Origin: Desulfatiglans anilini DSM 4660
Lineage (GTDB): Bacteria > Desulfobacterota > DSM-4660 > Desulfatiglandales > Desulfatiglandaceae
Assembly (NCBI RefSeq): GCF_000422285.1
Contig: NZ_AULM01000013.1
Coordinates: forward strand, 1-64,000
DNA: 64,000 nt
Direction: 5' to 3'
Shown: positions 18,710 through 27,307 of the stretch, piece by piece
How positions within the stretch are numbered: position 1 is the first letter of the stretch
Layout of the letters: the number at the start of each line of letters is the position of its first letter
Position numbers and translations under genes: made by a program
The notes under the pieces: model-generated
What the model was told of the DNA's origin: nothing
The model's database searches: none
Seen by the model: the letters and a program-made list of their open reading frames with translations, nothing else

Positions 18710-21061
18710 TCAGGGTGCGGGGGGAAAGTGCAGGATAAAAACGGTCCCTCCCGAGTTGAAGCAGTCTTCCGGGGAGTCGCAGCAGGCGCAGTCGCTGATG
18801 CGGCTGGGGCAGATGTCGTCCTCCTTGGGGATGAAACGGCACCGTGTCGATTCCATTTCGATCCGGAAGTGGTAGCGTTCGGAGAAGATCTTCATGCGGA
18901 GAAGGTCTGCGCCCTTGCCGCCCGCATTGAAGTCGAAGGGCCGCTTGGACGAGTAGGCCATGGTATCGCGGGTGGTGAAAAACCCCTCGAAGATCCGCCG
19001 CTGGTGGTCGGGGGTAATCCCGACCCCGTAGTCCCTGACCCGCAGGAGGGCCCCGGTGCCCTCTTTCTTGACTGCAATCTCGATCTTCCCCTCGTTGGGG
19101 GTGTTCTCGACGGCGTTCTTCACCAAACCGTCGAAGATCTTCTGGATGGCCTCGACCGGGATCAGAATCGGGGGGACAGGCTCCACCTCCAGGAATAGTT
19201 CCACCTCCCTGGTGGGGAATTCGGCCTGCAGCACGGGCAGCCGCTCACTCACGAAGTCGTGCAGCAGAACCTTGCGGGCCACCATCTCCCGGGGCGAGAA
19301 GAGCTCCTCGATTCGCCGCCGCACCAGGGCGATGCCCGACGCCTCACCGACCATCTCCGCCAGGAGGGTCTCCAGTTCGTCCGTGCACTGCTCCACCAGC
19401 AGATTCATCATGGCGTAGATCTCGTGCGTCCGCCCCTGCATGATGTCGTCGACCTCGTCCTCGATCTCGGTGATCCGGTCGAGGTTCCTTCGCGCACGCG
19501 CCATCGTCGTTTTCCAATTCTGCTCCGGCAGCTCCTCAAGCCTCCTCTCGAGGACGTTCAGAGAACCTGAAAGAACGGAGATCGGCGTCTTGAGTTCATG
19601 GCTCAGATGGTTGATGACCTTGTCCTTCGCGCGGTTGAGGCTGCTGACCTCCCGGTACGCACGCTTCAGCTCCTCGGAAAACCGCGCGTTTTCGATCGAG
19701 AGGACGACCGTGCCCGCGATCATGCTGAGGAGGGCTTCGTCCGTCTCATCGAAATTCCCCTCGAACTTGTTGATGGCGCAAAGCGACCCGATGATGCGGT
19801 CGAAGCTTCGGAGGGGCACCAGCACCAGGTTGCGGGTGTGGTATCCGAGCTTCTTGTCCCGCTCCCGATGCAGTGAGGGGTCGACCGAGGTGTCGGTGAC
19901 GATCATGGGCTCCCCGGTCTGGATGACCTTTCCCGCCACGAGCTGGTCCATCCCCCAGCGGATCTCCTTCACGCGGCGCTCTGTGGCGGTGTCGTCGTAG
20001 GCCCCGCCGAGGGCGTAAAGCTCCTTTTTCTCCTCGTCGTGCAGGATGATAAGCGCACCTTCGCTTCCCAGAAGGTGCCGCACCTCCTCGCTGATATAGT
20101 CCAGTAGTTCCTCGAGATCCGGGTACTCCGGCAGGGCTACGCTGATGCGGTGCAGAATCTCGTTGTTGCGCGCGAGCCGCTTCTCGTTCGTGATATCCCT
20201 GAGGATCACCAGTTCCCCGGCCGGCTCGCCCTCGTCATCCAGAAAAACGACCCCGCGCATGACGACATCGAGCGTACGCCCGTCCCGCGTTCGGCGCTTG
20301 GTTTCGTGGCGGAGTACCAGACGCGTCCGGATCAGTTCCTGGAGTTTTTCGCTGGTCTCCTTTTCGAGCCCCTCCGGGACGTAGGGGATGCGCTGGCCCT
20401 TCAATTCCTGAAAGGTCCAGCCGAAGGTCTCGGTAAACGCGGCATTGGCATAGGTGACCTTGCCTTCGAGCGAAAAGGCCACCATGGGGTAGGGCACAAA
20501 ATCCAGCAGCGTCCGGTAGCGCCGCTCCGAATTGCGGACCACCTCCTCCGCCCGCTTCCGGTCGGTCATATCCTGCAGGGTCTCCACCGCTCCGATCACC
20601 TCGCGGTGCTGGCCATACAGGGGCGCCGCTGTAAAAAAGAGCCAGCGGCCCTTTTGCCCGAGGGCCTGGAAAAACCCCTCCGCTTCGTACGCCCCCTCGA
20701 TGACGTTCGAACGACGGCACCGCTTCCCGTAAAGGCGGACGATCTCCTCTCCGGGCGCCTGATCGACGATGAAGTCGGCGAGCACCGGCCGCTCCTCGGA
20801 GTAGAAGGCCGACCACTGACGGCGCGTCCCGAGGATATCCTCCGCATTCACCCCGGTTAGATTCTCGCAGGCACGGTTGTAGTGCGTGACGCAATGGTTC
20901 TTGTCGATCACGAAGGTGGGGATGGGACTGCCTTGGATGATCTGGGAGAGAAGCTGTTCGCTGTCGCGAAGCGCGTTTTCCGCCTCCGAACGCCTTGCGG
21001 CCTCCATTTCCAGTGTCTTGACCCGTTCTACCAACTGCTCATGGGTGGAGCTCTCAGCCAT
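18710..21061 (-). CDS. PAS-PAS-GAF sensor histidine kinase with C-terminal cysteine cluster
   Basis: A soluble 783-residue sensor kinase from the ATG at 21061 behind AGGAGAG. Order: short coiled coil (5-35), PAS (about 35-160), PAS (about 175-295), GAF (about 305-460), HisKA with phospho-acceptor H488 in SHELKTP, then HATPase with N649 in the N box and DYGVG in the G1 box. Between the G2 box (GGKGADL) and the final strand is an insertion with Cys at 751, 758, 760, 761 and 767, suggesting metal or redox sensing. No transmembrane helix and no adjacent response regulator are seen. Confidence 0.92.
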   Translation of the reverse strand: MAESSTHEQLVERVKTLEMEAARRSEAENALRDSEQLLSQIIQGSPIPTFVIDKNHCVTHYNRACENLTGVNAEDILGTRRQWSAFYSEERPVLADFIVDQAPGEEIVRLYGKRCRRSNVIEGAYEAEGFFQALGQKGRWLFFTAAPLYGQHREVIGAVETLQDMTDRKRAEEVVRNSERRYRTLLDFVPYPMVAFSLEGKVTYANAAFTETFGWTFQELKGQRIPYVPEGLEKETSEKLQELIRTRLVLRHETKRRTRDGRTLDVVMRGVVFLDDEGEPAGELVILRDITNEKRLARNNEILHRISVALPEYPDLEELLDYISEEVRHLLGSEGALIILHDEEKKELYALGGAYDDTATERRVKEIRWGMDQLVAGKVIQTGEPMIVTDTSVDPSLHRERDKKLGYHTRNLVLVPLRSFDRIIGSLCAINKFEGNFDETDEALLSMIAGTVVLSIENARFSEELKRAYREVSSLNRAKDKVINHLSHELKTPISVLSGSLNVLERRLEELPEQNWKTTMARARRNLDRITEIEDEVDDIMQGRTHEIYAMMNLLVEQCTDELETLLAEMVGEASGIALVRRRIEELFSPREMVARKVLLHDFVSERLPVLQAEFPTREVELFLEVEPVPPILIPVEAIQKIFDGLVKNAVENTPNEGKIEIAVKKEGTGALLRVRDYGVGITPDHQRRIFEGFFTTRDTMAYSSKRPFDFNAGGKGADLLRMKIFSERYHFRIEMESTRCRFIPKEDDICPSRISDCACCDSPEDCFNSGGTVFILHFPPAP

Positions 21062-21239
21062 GTGATTCTCTCCTAACATCAGGGGAACTTGGCGAGCCGT
21101 CCGTTCCCGTTCATACATGGACGTTGAAGACCAAAAGCAAAGGCGCTTGAGCTGCAGGTGGGTCCTTCCCTTTTACACCATGATGCGCCTTCAAGGCAAT
21201 CACCTTCCTCGGGCATCATCTCACACGCATCTCCTCCAT

Positions 21240-21480
21240 GTGCTGAATCAGATTCCTTCCGAAAGCGGTCTTTTGGGCCGATCGCGGCGTCAGTCTGCCC
21301 ATTTGCTTGTGCGGCGGCCTCCGGGTCGCCTCCGCGCAAACGATTGATTTCCTGCCTATCGGCCAAACCGGGACCTGCCGCGAAGCGGCGGCCCCGAGCA
21401 CGCGAAGCGTGTATAGAAAGACCCTCATTCCCGGATTGGGTACCGGGTTCCATCAGGAAAGCATGTCCGGGTGGACACGA
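21240..21480 (-). repeat. Dispersed modular repeat, copy 4 (modules C, B, A)
   Basis: Reverse-oriented copy in the 727-bp gap between the kinase and mqnB. The module C inverted repeat is at 21313-21330, a GCCGC-GAA-GCGGC hairpin near 21377-21389, hairpin II CACGCGAAGCGTG at 21399-21411, and the CCGGATTGGGTACCGGG word follows. The rest of the gap holds only a weak promoter candidate. Confidence 0.78.
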
Positions 21481-21599
21481 ATCAGCATGCGCTTGAGCCG
21501 AGGCAGTTTCCTAGCACCTGAATCACAAGCCTTCGAGGGTCCAGGAAGACCGTGGACCGCTGCAGCGGGGACATCCCCTTGACCGAAAACATCTCTGCA

Positions 21600-21628
21600 T
21601 TGTGCCCTCGGGCCCTTGCTGGTAGAAT
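21600..21628 (+). promoter_or_regulatory. Tentative promoter upstream of mqnB
   Basis: TTGTGC (21600-21605), 17-bp spacer, TAGAAT (21623-21628). The -10 is good and the -35 weak. The predicted leader to mqnB is about 150 nt. Confidence 0.3.
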
Positions 21629-21788
21629 AAACCCCTCAACCGGCTTCTCCCTCTTCGGCGCACGCGGAAGGGAGGCTTTGCGATGCTGCCCGCGCAGTGA
21701 GGAAGGACGCTGAAAGGCATGTCTTGACGGATCTTGGGGGGCTGTCGGCCGACCGGAGGGAAATTCATTCGAAAAGGCGGTAAGCGTC

Positions 21789-22487
21789 ATGACCACGATC
21801 TGGATCCTGGCCGCAATGCAAGACGAACTGGATCTGCTCAAGCAGGCGCTGCACGCGGCGCCCGAAGAGCACGACCTCCCTTTGCCGGTCCATAGGGGCC
21901 GGATCGGCGAACGCCCCGTTGGACTTGCAGCCCTTGGGATCGGCGTCGCCGCGGCGTCCCTGGGGTTGGGGCTTCTTCACCGTGAGTTGAAGGGGGCCGA
22001 GGTGATCATGGTTGGCTCGGCAGGGGCCCTTCCGGGCTCCGGCCTCATCACCGGGGACCTGGCCGTGGCCGAGGCCGAATGGCTTTCGGAGCTGGGCCTT
22101 CCGACAGGGCCCGGGACCGCGGATGCCCGTGCGCTCGGCCTCCCCGGCCTCGAGCAGTCCGCCCGCTTCGACGCCCGCCTGACCGCAGCCATCCGGGACG
22201 CGGCCGAGCGGATGGCCAAGGCGACATTCGGCCCCTTCCTGACCGTCCTCAGTCCGTCGGCGGATCTCCAGCAGGCGGGGATACGCGCCGCGGCCTTCCG
22301 GGCCGTCGCCGAAAACATGGAAGGCTATGCTCTTGCCGCCGCCGCCCGCACCCTCGGCTGCCGGGCGGCGGAGATCCGGGCCATCAGCAACCAAGCCGGC
22401 GACCGTGACAAACACAACTGGGACCTGGTGCCCGCGCAGCGGCTCGCCCAGGCAGCCGTCCTGCAGTATCTGAAGGAGCAAGCATGA
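21789..22487 (+). CDS. mqnB: Futalosine hydrolase
   Basis: Cleaves futalosine to dehypoxanthinyl futalosine and hypoxanthine in the futalosine pathway to menaquinone. At 232 residues it belongs to the PNP/UDP phosphorylase superfamily: the GSAGALP segment binds the nucleoside and ENMEGYALA carries the substrate-binding Met-Glu pair, with SNQAGDRD near the end. The stop overlaps the start of mqnD by 4 nt, which strongly supports the assignment over methylthioadenosine nucleosidase. The other menaquinone genes lie at 27.3-33.3 kb on the opposite strand. Confidence 0.93.
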   Translation: MTTIWILAAMQDELDLLKQALHAAPEEHDLPLPVHRGRIGERPVGLAALGIGVAAASLGLGLLHRELKGAEVIMVGSAGALPGSGLITGDLAVAEAEWLSELGLPTGPGTADARALGLPGLEQSARFDARLTAAIRDAAERMAKATFGPFLTVLSPSADLQQAGIRAAAFRAVAENMEGYALAAAARTLGCRAAEIRAISNQAGDRDKHNWDLVPAQRLAQAAVLQYLKEQA

Positions 22488-23320
22488 AAACGCTCGAGAT
22501 CGGATACTCCCCCTGCCCGAACGACACGTTCATCATGGCCGCCCTCGCCGAGGGGCGCATCGACACGCCTCTCCGCTTCCAACCGGTTCTCGCGGACGTC
22601 GAGACGCTGAACGTCTGGGCGGAGAAGGGACGCCTGCCCGTGACCAAGTTGAGCTTCTTCGCACTCGGGCACGTGCTGGAGGGGTACGGCCTCCTGCACA
22701 CCGGTGCGGCCCTCGGAAAAGGCTGCGGTCCCCTGCTGATCGCCCGCCCCGGCACGCCGCCGAACCGGCTCGAGAGCGCCAGTGTGGCCTGCCCGGGAAA
22801 ACGCACGACCGCCGGGCTCTTGCTGAGTCTTTATCTCGGCCGCGAACCAGTCTTCCGGCAGATGGTCTACTCGGAGATCATGCCGAGCGTTGAGCGCGGG
22901 GAGTGCGAGTTCGGACTGATCATTCATGAAAGCCGCTTCACCTACCCCGCGCATGGCCTCGAGGCGGTCCTGGACCTCGGCGCCTGGTGGGAGGAAACGA
23001 CGGGATGCCCGATCCCCCTCGGCGGGATCGCCGCCCGCCGCGACCTGGGGCCCGATGCGGCCCGCCTGGCGGACCAGGCGATCCGCGCCTCGCTTCTCGC
23101 TGCTAGAGCCGGTGGCGATGCGATCTCAGATTACATCCGGCGACACGCCCAGGAGATGGACCCCGAGGTGATGCGCCGGCACATCGACCTCTATGTGAAC
23201 GACTACACGCTCGACCTCGGGACGGCGGGGCTCGCGGCGGTCGAGACGCTCTTCGAGCGAGCCCGGGCCGCCGGGCTGCTGCCCGCTGATGGCCGGCCGA
23301 TCATGGCCTGTCCTCTCTGA
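22484..23320 (+). CDS. mqnD: 1,4-dihydroxy-6-naphthoate synthase
   Basis: Converts cyclic dehypoxanthinyl futalosine into 1,4-dihydroxy-6-naphthoate, the first bicyclic menaquinone precursor. The 278-residue protein has the periplasmic-binding-protein-like fold of the MqnA/MqnD family. Diagnostic segments are the N-terminal GYSPCPNDTF, the TKLSFFALG stretch and the IIHESRFTY segment with the family's histidine. It is translationally coupled to mqnB. The last 20 bp overlap the 3' end of the convergent dmeF gene. Confidence 0.95.
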   Translation: MKTLEIGYSPCPNDTFIMAALAEGRIDTPLRFQPVLADVETLNVWAEKGRLPVTKLSFFALGHVLEGYGLLHTGAALGKGCGPLLIARPGTPPNRLESASVACPGKRTTAGLLLSLYLGREPVFRQMVYSEIMPSVERGECEFGLIIHESRFTYPAHGLEAVLDLGAWWEETTGCPIPLGGIAARRDLGPDAARLADQAIRASLLAARAGGDAISDYIRRHAQEMDPEVMRRHIDLYVNDYTLDLGTAGLAAVETLFERARAAGLLPADGRPIMACPL

Positions 23321-24302
23321 TCGCTTCTGCGGCGGGCGCAGCTCGATTGACCTCGACGGTCACGTGGCACACCTCCTCGAAACGGCACAGCAACGCCTTG
23401 TAGTCATCGGGTGAACGGAGATCCTGTGTCAGGACGGACAGGATGGCGGCGAATTTTCCCATCCCGATGCGCCACAGGTGGAGGTCCACGACGCGGTCCG
23501 CCCCGCCCGCCTCCACAGCCTCCCGAATGCGCGCCTGGAGCCCGATCCCGGGAACCATGTCCAGCAGCACCCGGCCGCTCTGACGCATGAGCTTCCACGA
23601 CCAGCGCAGGATGACGGCCGCGCCGACGACACCCGTCATCGGATCGAGCCACACCCAGCCGAGGAAGCGACCGGCCGTGAGAGCGGCGATGGCCAGCACG
23701 GAAATCAACGCATCGGCCAGCACGTGCAGGTAGGCCGCCTTGAGATTGAGATCCGTGTGATGGTCGCCGTGATGGGGATGCCCCGGCCCCTCTTCGGAAC
23801 GGTGCCCGTGTCGGCCCTCATGGCGCTCCTTCAGGATGAAGGCGCTCAGAACGTTCACCCCAAGGCCCAGGACCGCGACGCCGATGGCCTCGTCGAAGTC
23901 GATCGGCACGGGGGCCAGGAAGCGTTCGACCGATTCATAGCCCATCAGGACGGCGATGAAGGCGAGGAGATTGGCGCTCGCGAAGCCCGCCAGATCACCG
24001 ACCTTGCCGGTGCCGAAGGAAAAGCGCGGGTCATCGGCGTGGCGCCGTGAAAACCCGTAGGCGAGCGCGGTGATGCCGAGGGCGGCCGTGTGGCTCGCCA
24101 TGTGCCACCCGTCGGCCAGAAGCGCCATGGAGCCGAAGATCCATCCAGATACGATCTCGACCACCATCGTCACCGCCGTGAGCGCGATCACGATCCACGT
24201 GCGGCGCTCGTTGGCCGCCTCGGCGCCGTTCAAGTAGACGTGGTCATGGCAGTAGGGGGCCGGGTCGCTCCGTATCTCCGTCATGTCTTTTCTCATGGGC
24301 AT
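23301..24302 (-). CDS. dmeF: Cation diffusion facilitator (DmeF-like Co/Ni efflux)
   Basis: A 333-residue inner-membrane CDF transporter that exports divalent metal in exchange for protons. It begins with the CHDHVYLNGAE stretch and the DGWHMASH segment typical of DmeF, which gives cobalt and nickel tolerance. Metal-site motifs are LADGWH in helix 2 and HVLADA in helix 5, with a His-rich loop (HEGRHGHR...HPHHGDHH) between. The ATG at 24302 is preferred over a TTG at 24308 because GAAGG lies 6 bp upstream of it. Metal preference is inferred from family resemblance. Confidence 0.85.
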   Translation of the reverse strand: MPMRKDMTEIRSDPAPYCHDHVYLNGAEAANERRTWIVIALTAVTMVVEIVSGWIFGSMALLADGWHMASHTAALGITALAYGFSRRHADDPRFSFGTGKVGDLAGFASANLLAFIAVLMGYESVERFLAPVPIDFDEAIGVAVLGLGVNVLSAFILKERHEGRHGHRSEEGPGHPHHGDHHTDLNLKAAYLHVLADALISVLAIAALTAGRFLGWVWLDPMTGVVGAAVILRWSWKLMRQSGRVLLDMVPGIGLQARIREAVEAGGADRVVDLHLWRIGMGKFAAILSVLTQDLRSPDDYKALLCRFEEVCHVTVEVNRAAPAAEAIREDRP

Positions 24303-24454
24303 GATCAACCTTCAGACCGGCCGGGGGTTCGGATCAACGATCCATTCCATTTGAAGATTCCGGCCAATGGTGGTATAGAGTTTGGTTCTTATCAGGGTCG
24401 CTGAGTGGGCGACCGCGTTGCAAACATCCTTCTACGTCCAACAAGAGCCGGTCT

Positions 24455-24800
24455 CCATCCAAAAGGGTTTTTTTGCCCATGTCGGCGTCAACCTGCGTAT
24501 TTGCCTGTGCGGCGATCACGAGGTCGCATCCGCACAAAGGCTTGATTTACTCGATATTGGCCACGTTCATTCCGGCCGCAAAACGGTGGAATCGAGCACG
24601 CGAAGCGTGTGAAAACACCAGGACCCGCCCCGAAGCGGTGGGCCTGAGCACCCAAAGCCCGTGAAAGGACCAGAAGCCGCTGCGAAGCGCTGGGACTGAG
24701 CACTCGAAGGGTGTGAAGAAAGCGGGACCCGCCCCGAAGCGGCTGTGCTGAACACGCGAGGCGTGCGAAGAAACATTCCTCTTTCCGAATCGGAGACTGG
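24455..24800 (-). repeat. Dispersed modular repeat, copy 5 (module C plus expanded module B)
   Basis: Reverse-oriented copy occupying most of the 533-bp gap between dmeF and the GDT1-like gene. A decayed module C at about 24480-24570 is followed by module B in tandem (separate entry) and ends in a module A remnant (CATTCCTCTTTCCGAATCGGA). Confidence 0.78.
24570..24773 (-). repeat. Tandem array of about four 50-nt module B units
   Basis: Four successive units of roughly 50 nt, each with a GACCCGCC...GCGGTGGG-like hairpin I followed by a CAC...GTG hairpin II and a GTGAAGAAA-like spacer. Hairpin II versions include CACGCGAAGCGTG (24597-24609) and CACTCGAAGGGTG (24701-24713). The units are diverged, unlike a CRISPR, and lack unique spacers. 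Confidence 0.7.
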
Positions 24801-24835
24801 CGCATCACCCACCCCGACCATCAGGGAGAAACACC

Positions 24836-25114
24836 ATGGATTTCAAAGTGCTGCTCACCACCTTCGCCCTGGTCTTCCTGGCCGAACTCGGCGACAAGAC
24901 CCAGCTGGCGACCTTCGCCTTCGCCGTTGAAACCAAGTCCCGCACGGCGGTCTTTCTCGGCTCGGCCGGCGCGCTCATCACGACCTCGCTCCTCGCCGTC
25001 CTCTTCGGGTCGTTCATCAGCCGTATCGTGCCTCCCCATTGCATCAAGCTCGGCGCCGGCTTGTTCTTCATCGTCCTCGGCGTGTGGATGGTGCTCTTTT
25101 CGGGCAGCAAGTAG
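24836..25114 (+). CDS. Half-size GDT1/TMEM165 (UPF0016) family membrane protein
   Basis: A 92-residue membrane protein with one copy of the UPF0016 repeat: ELGDKT at residues 17-22 sits in the first helix, with two more hydrophobic helices at about 38-57 and 68-88. Family members (TMEM165, Gdt1, MneA) exchange Mn2+ or Ca2+ for protons and usually contain two such repeats in about 190 residues. A single-repeat form must act as a homo- or heterodimer. It lies alone between the repeat array and a convergent iron-sulfur protein gene. Confidence 0.88.
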   Translation: MDFKVLLTTFALVFLAELGDKTQLATFAFAVETKSRTAVFLGSAGALITTSLLAVLFGSFISRIVPPHCIKLGAGLFFIVLGVWMVLFSGSK

Positions 25115-25138
25115 CGGAGAGGGCGATAGTGCCTCGGG

Positions 25139-26224
25139 CTAGCGGTAGGCGCTGTAATCCACGCCTCGGCGGCGCCCCCGCTCCTCGAACCAGGCGTGCT
25201 CGTCTTTGGGCGGCCGCACCACCTCTTCCGGCGCCTTCCGGACGAGTTGCACCGCCCCGGCCGGGCAGGTGCCGACGCACAACCCGCAGCCGATGCAGCG
25301 CTCTTTGACGACCCGGTACCCGCCCTCGTCCTCTTCGATCGCCCCGACCTGGCAGCGCTCCTCTTTACAGATCCCGCAGCCCACGCATGCATCCGGATCG
25401 ATGGACGCGAAATAAGACGAATTGACCACCAGCCCCGCCGGGATCCCGAGGTCGTTGATCCCCCGCAGGATCCCGCAGCAGCAGCCGCAGCAGTTGCAGA
25501 TGAAGAAGTGGCCGTCTTCGATGTTCCAGGTGAGGTGGACGAGCCCCGCCTGCTCGGCCTGTTCGAGAACCCCGTACGCCTCCTCCCGGGTGAGGATCTT
25601 TCCGATCTTCGAGCCATCGAACACGCCCGGCACCGGCGCTATGGCCAGGCAGACCTCGAGCGGCTTCGCGCAGCGACGGCCCAGGAGGCCCTGCTCCTTT
25701 TTGCAGATGCACTCGTTCAACAGAAACGACTGTCCCTTCTCGATGATGGAAGACACCTTCTCGTAGGTCAAGGCCTGCTGCTCCGCCGGGATATCCCTTT
25801 CGATGGGAATCACCTGCATCAACGGCGGCCCCCCGCTCAAGAACTGCCGGCCATAGACCGGCATATAGACCTCGTTCAGCTCGGCCAGTTCCCGGTCCAT
25901 GTGCGGAAGCTGCAGTTCATAGATCCCGAAGGCCCAAGGGACCATCTTGTAGAGCTTCAGCCCCTTAAAGGCCACGCCGAAGATCTGGCCGCGCCGCCAC
26001 ATCTCCTTCAGTTGGGCCTCCACCTCCTCGAGCGGTCTCCCCGCCCGCTGCGCGATCTGTCCGGGCGTCTCGAAGCTGAGCCTCAGATGCCCGAAAAAGG
26101 CGGCATCCTCCGGCCGGAAGATCTTCTCGAGGATTTTAAGCTCAACCCCGCTCTCCGTGGAAGGGAACCCGTTCGGCAAGGTGTCGAGGATCGCCGCCAG
26201 CTTCCGGTAAACCGCATCACTCAT
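25139..26224 (-). CDS. 4Fe-4S ferredoxin-domain protein with extra cysteine motifs
   Basis: A 361-residue protein from the ATG at 26224 behind AAAGGGG; the frame is open further upstream but that stretch is antisense-frame to the EamA gene. The N-terminal 200 residues include a winged-helix-like part and a Cys-rich stretch (ECICKKEQ, RRCAKPLEVC). A central CNCCGCCCG motif is followed by two ferredoxin clusters (CVGCGIC and CIGCGLC with CPAGAV). Similar proteins occur widely in anaerobes as uncharacterised 4Fe-4S proteins. It is probably cytoplasmic, in electron transfer or redox sensing. Confidence 0.85.
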   Translation of the reverse strand: MSDAVYRKLAAILDTLPNGFPSTESGVELKILEKIFRPEDAAFFGHLRLSFETPGQIAQRAGRPLEEVEAQLKEMWRRGQIFGVAFKGLKLYKMVPWAFGIYELQLPHMDRELAELNEVYMPVYGRQFLSGGPPLMQVIPIERDIPAEQQALTYEKVSSIIEKGQSFLLNECICKKEQGLLGRRCAKPLEVCLAIAPVPGVFDGSKIGKILTREEAYGVLEQAEQAGLVHLTWNIEDGHFFICNCCGCCCGILRGINDLGIPAGLVVNSSYFASIDPDACVGCGICKEERCQVGAIEEDEGGYRVVKERCIGCGLCVGTCPAGAVQLVRKAPEEVVRPPKDEHAWFEERGRRRGVDYSAYR

Positions 26225-26301
26225 GTGTGTACCCCTTTTCGAGCGGCGGCGTTGCGCGCCCCGCCTGCAGATGGTTTGGGCCTCAGACTTTGGAGGCCAA
26301 T

Positions 26302-27195
26302 CTACCCGCGCCGGTTGACGAGGATCATCCCGACGCTCACCAGGCACAGGGCCACAATGACGCTCAGCCCGACCGACTCCCCCAGCATCAGGGTCCCGCT
26401 CAGGAACACCCCGAAGACCGGCGTAAAAAACGAAAAGGCATGCAGGAGGCTGACCGGGTAGCGGTGGATCAGCTCGAACCAGACGAGATAGCTCAGAAAG
26501 GCCACGATGATGCTCTGAAAGAAGAGCGAAAACCAGGTATTGAACGACAGCGCGGTCAGGACGGGCTCCTCGAAGACCGCGCTCATGATGAAGAGGAGCG
26601 GGATGGAGAAGAACAGCTGATAGAAAAGGGTCTGCAGGGGTGCGGTCTGGTGGGCCAGGAAACGTTTGAGGTAAACGGTCGTGGAGGCCCACAGAAAGGC
26701 GGCGCCGAGGGCAAAGAGGTCTCCTCGCAAGGCCAGAAGCGTGAAGGCCCCCAGGTCCTCCATGAACAAGGAAGCCACCCCGACGAAGGCCAGGGTCAGC
26801 CCGGCGATCCGCCAGATGTTCAGGCGGTCCCCCTCCAGGAAAAAATGAGCCTGGAGGGACGCGAAAAACGGGGCCGTATAGAGCAGCACGTAGACACGGG
26901 AAGCGAGAGTATAATCGAGCGCCGAGTAGATGAACCCGAATTCCCCGCCGAAGAGGAGGCCGAGCACCAGCCCGTGCAGGAAGACGGCGCGGGAGGGAAA
27001 GACCGCCATCCGCTTGGCCTTCATCCAGACGAAGAGGCAGGCGGCCGCCACGAGCGAGCGGATGGCCGCCTGCAGGAGGGTCGGCATCTCCAGGGCGGCG
27101 ATCTTGATGAAGGCCATGTTGGCACCCCAGACGAGGGACAGGACCAGCAGCAGGACGACCGGCTGCCATCGTAGCTCACTCTGATACATCCGCAT
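26302..27195 (-). CDS. EamA-family (DMT superfamily) transporter
   Basis: A 297-residue polytopic membrane protein with ten predicted helices in two EamA repeats. The first repeat begins with the WGANMAFIK segment typical of the family and the second ends with GTLMLGESVG. Members export amino acids, metabolites or nucleobases; the substrate cannot be read from the sequence. It is transcribed leftward ahead of the iron-sulfur protein gene, with a 77-bp gap, and may share a transcript with it. Confidence 0.88.
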   Translation of the reverse strand: MRMYQSELRWQPVVLLLVLSLVWGANMAFIKIAALEMPTLLQAAIRSLVAAACLFVWMKAKRMAVFPSRAVFLHGLVLGLLFGGEFGFIYSALDYTLASRVYVLLYTAPFFASLQAHFFLEGDRLNIWRIAGLTLAFVGVASLFMEDLGAFTLLALRGDLFALGAAFLWASTTVYLKRFLAHQTAPLQTLFYQLFFSIPLLFIMSAVFEEPVLTALSFNTWFSLFFQSIIVAFLSYLVWFELIHRYPVSLLHAFSFFTPVFGVFLSGTLMLGESVGLSVIVALCLVSVGMILVNRRG

Positions 27196-27307
27196 GATTC
27201 CCTCCTGGTTGATGCCCTGAAGCCCGCTTCGCGGGTTATTCCGCTCCAGAGCAACAGAAACTCTTACGCCTCAAAAATCACGACTGATGGGGATCGCCCG
27301 ATGCTGG

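Noticed and set aside
24570-24773. A CRISPR array
   Set aside because: The units are diverged throughout, with no identical repeats separated by unique spacers and no cas genes nearby.
25139-27169. Possible fusion of the ferredoxin-like protein with a 315-residue N-terminal extension
   Set aside because: The extension is a shifted frame of the EamA transporter gene; a strong ribosome site marks the ATG at 26224.
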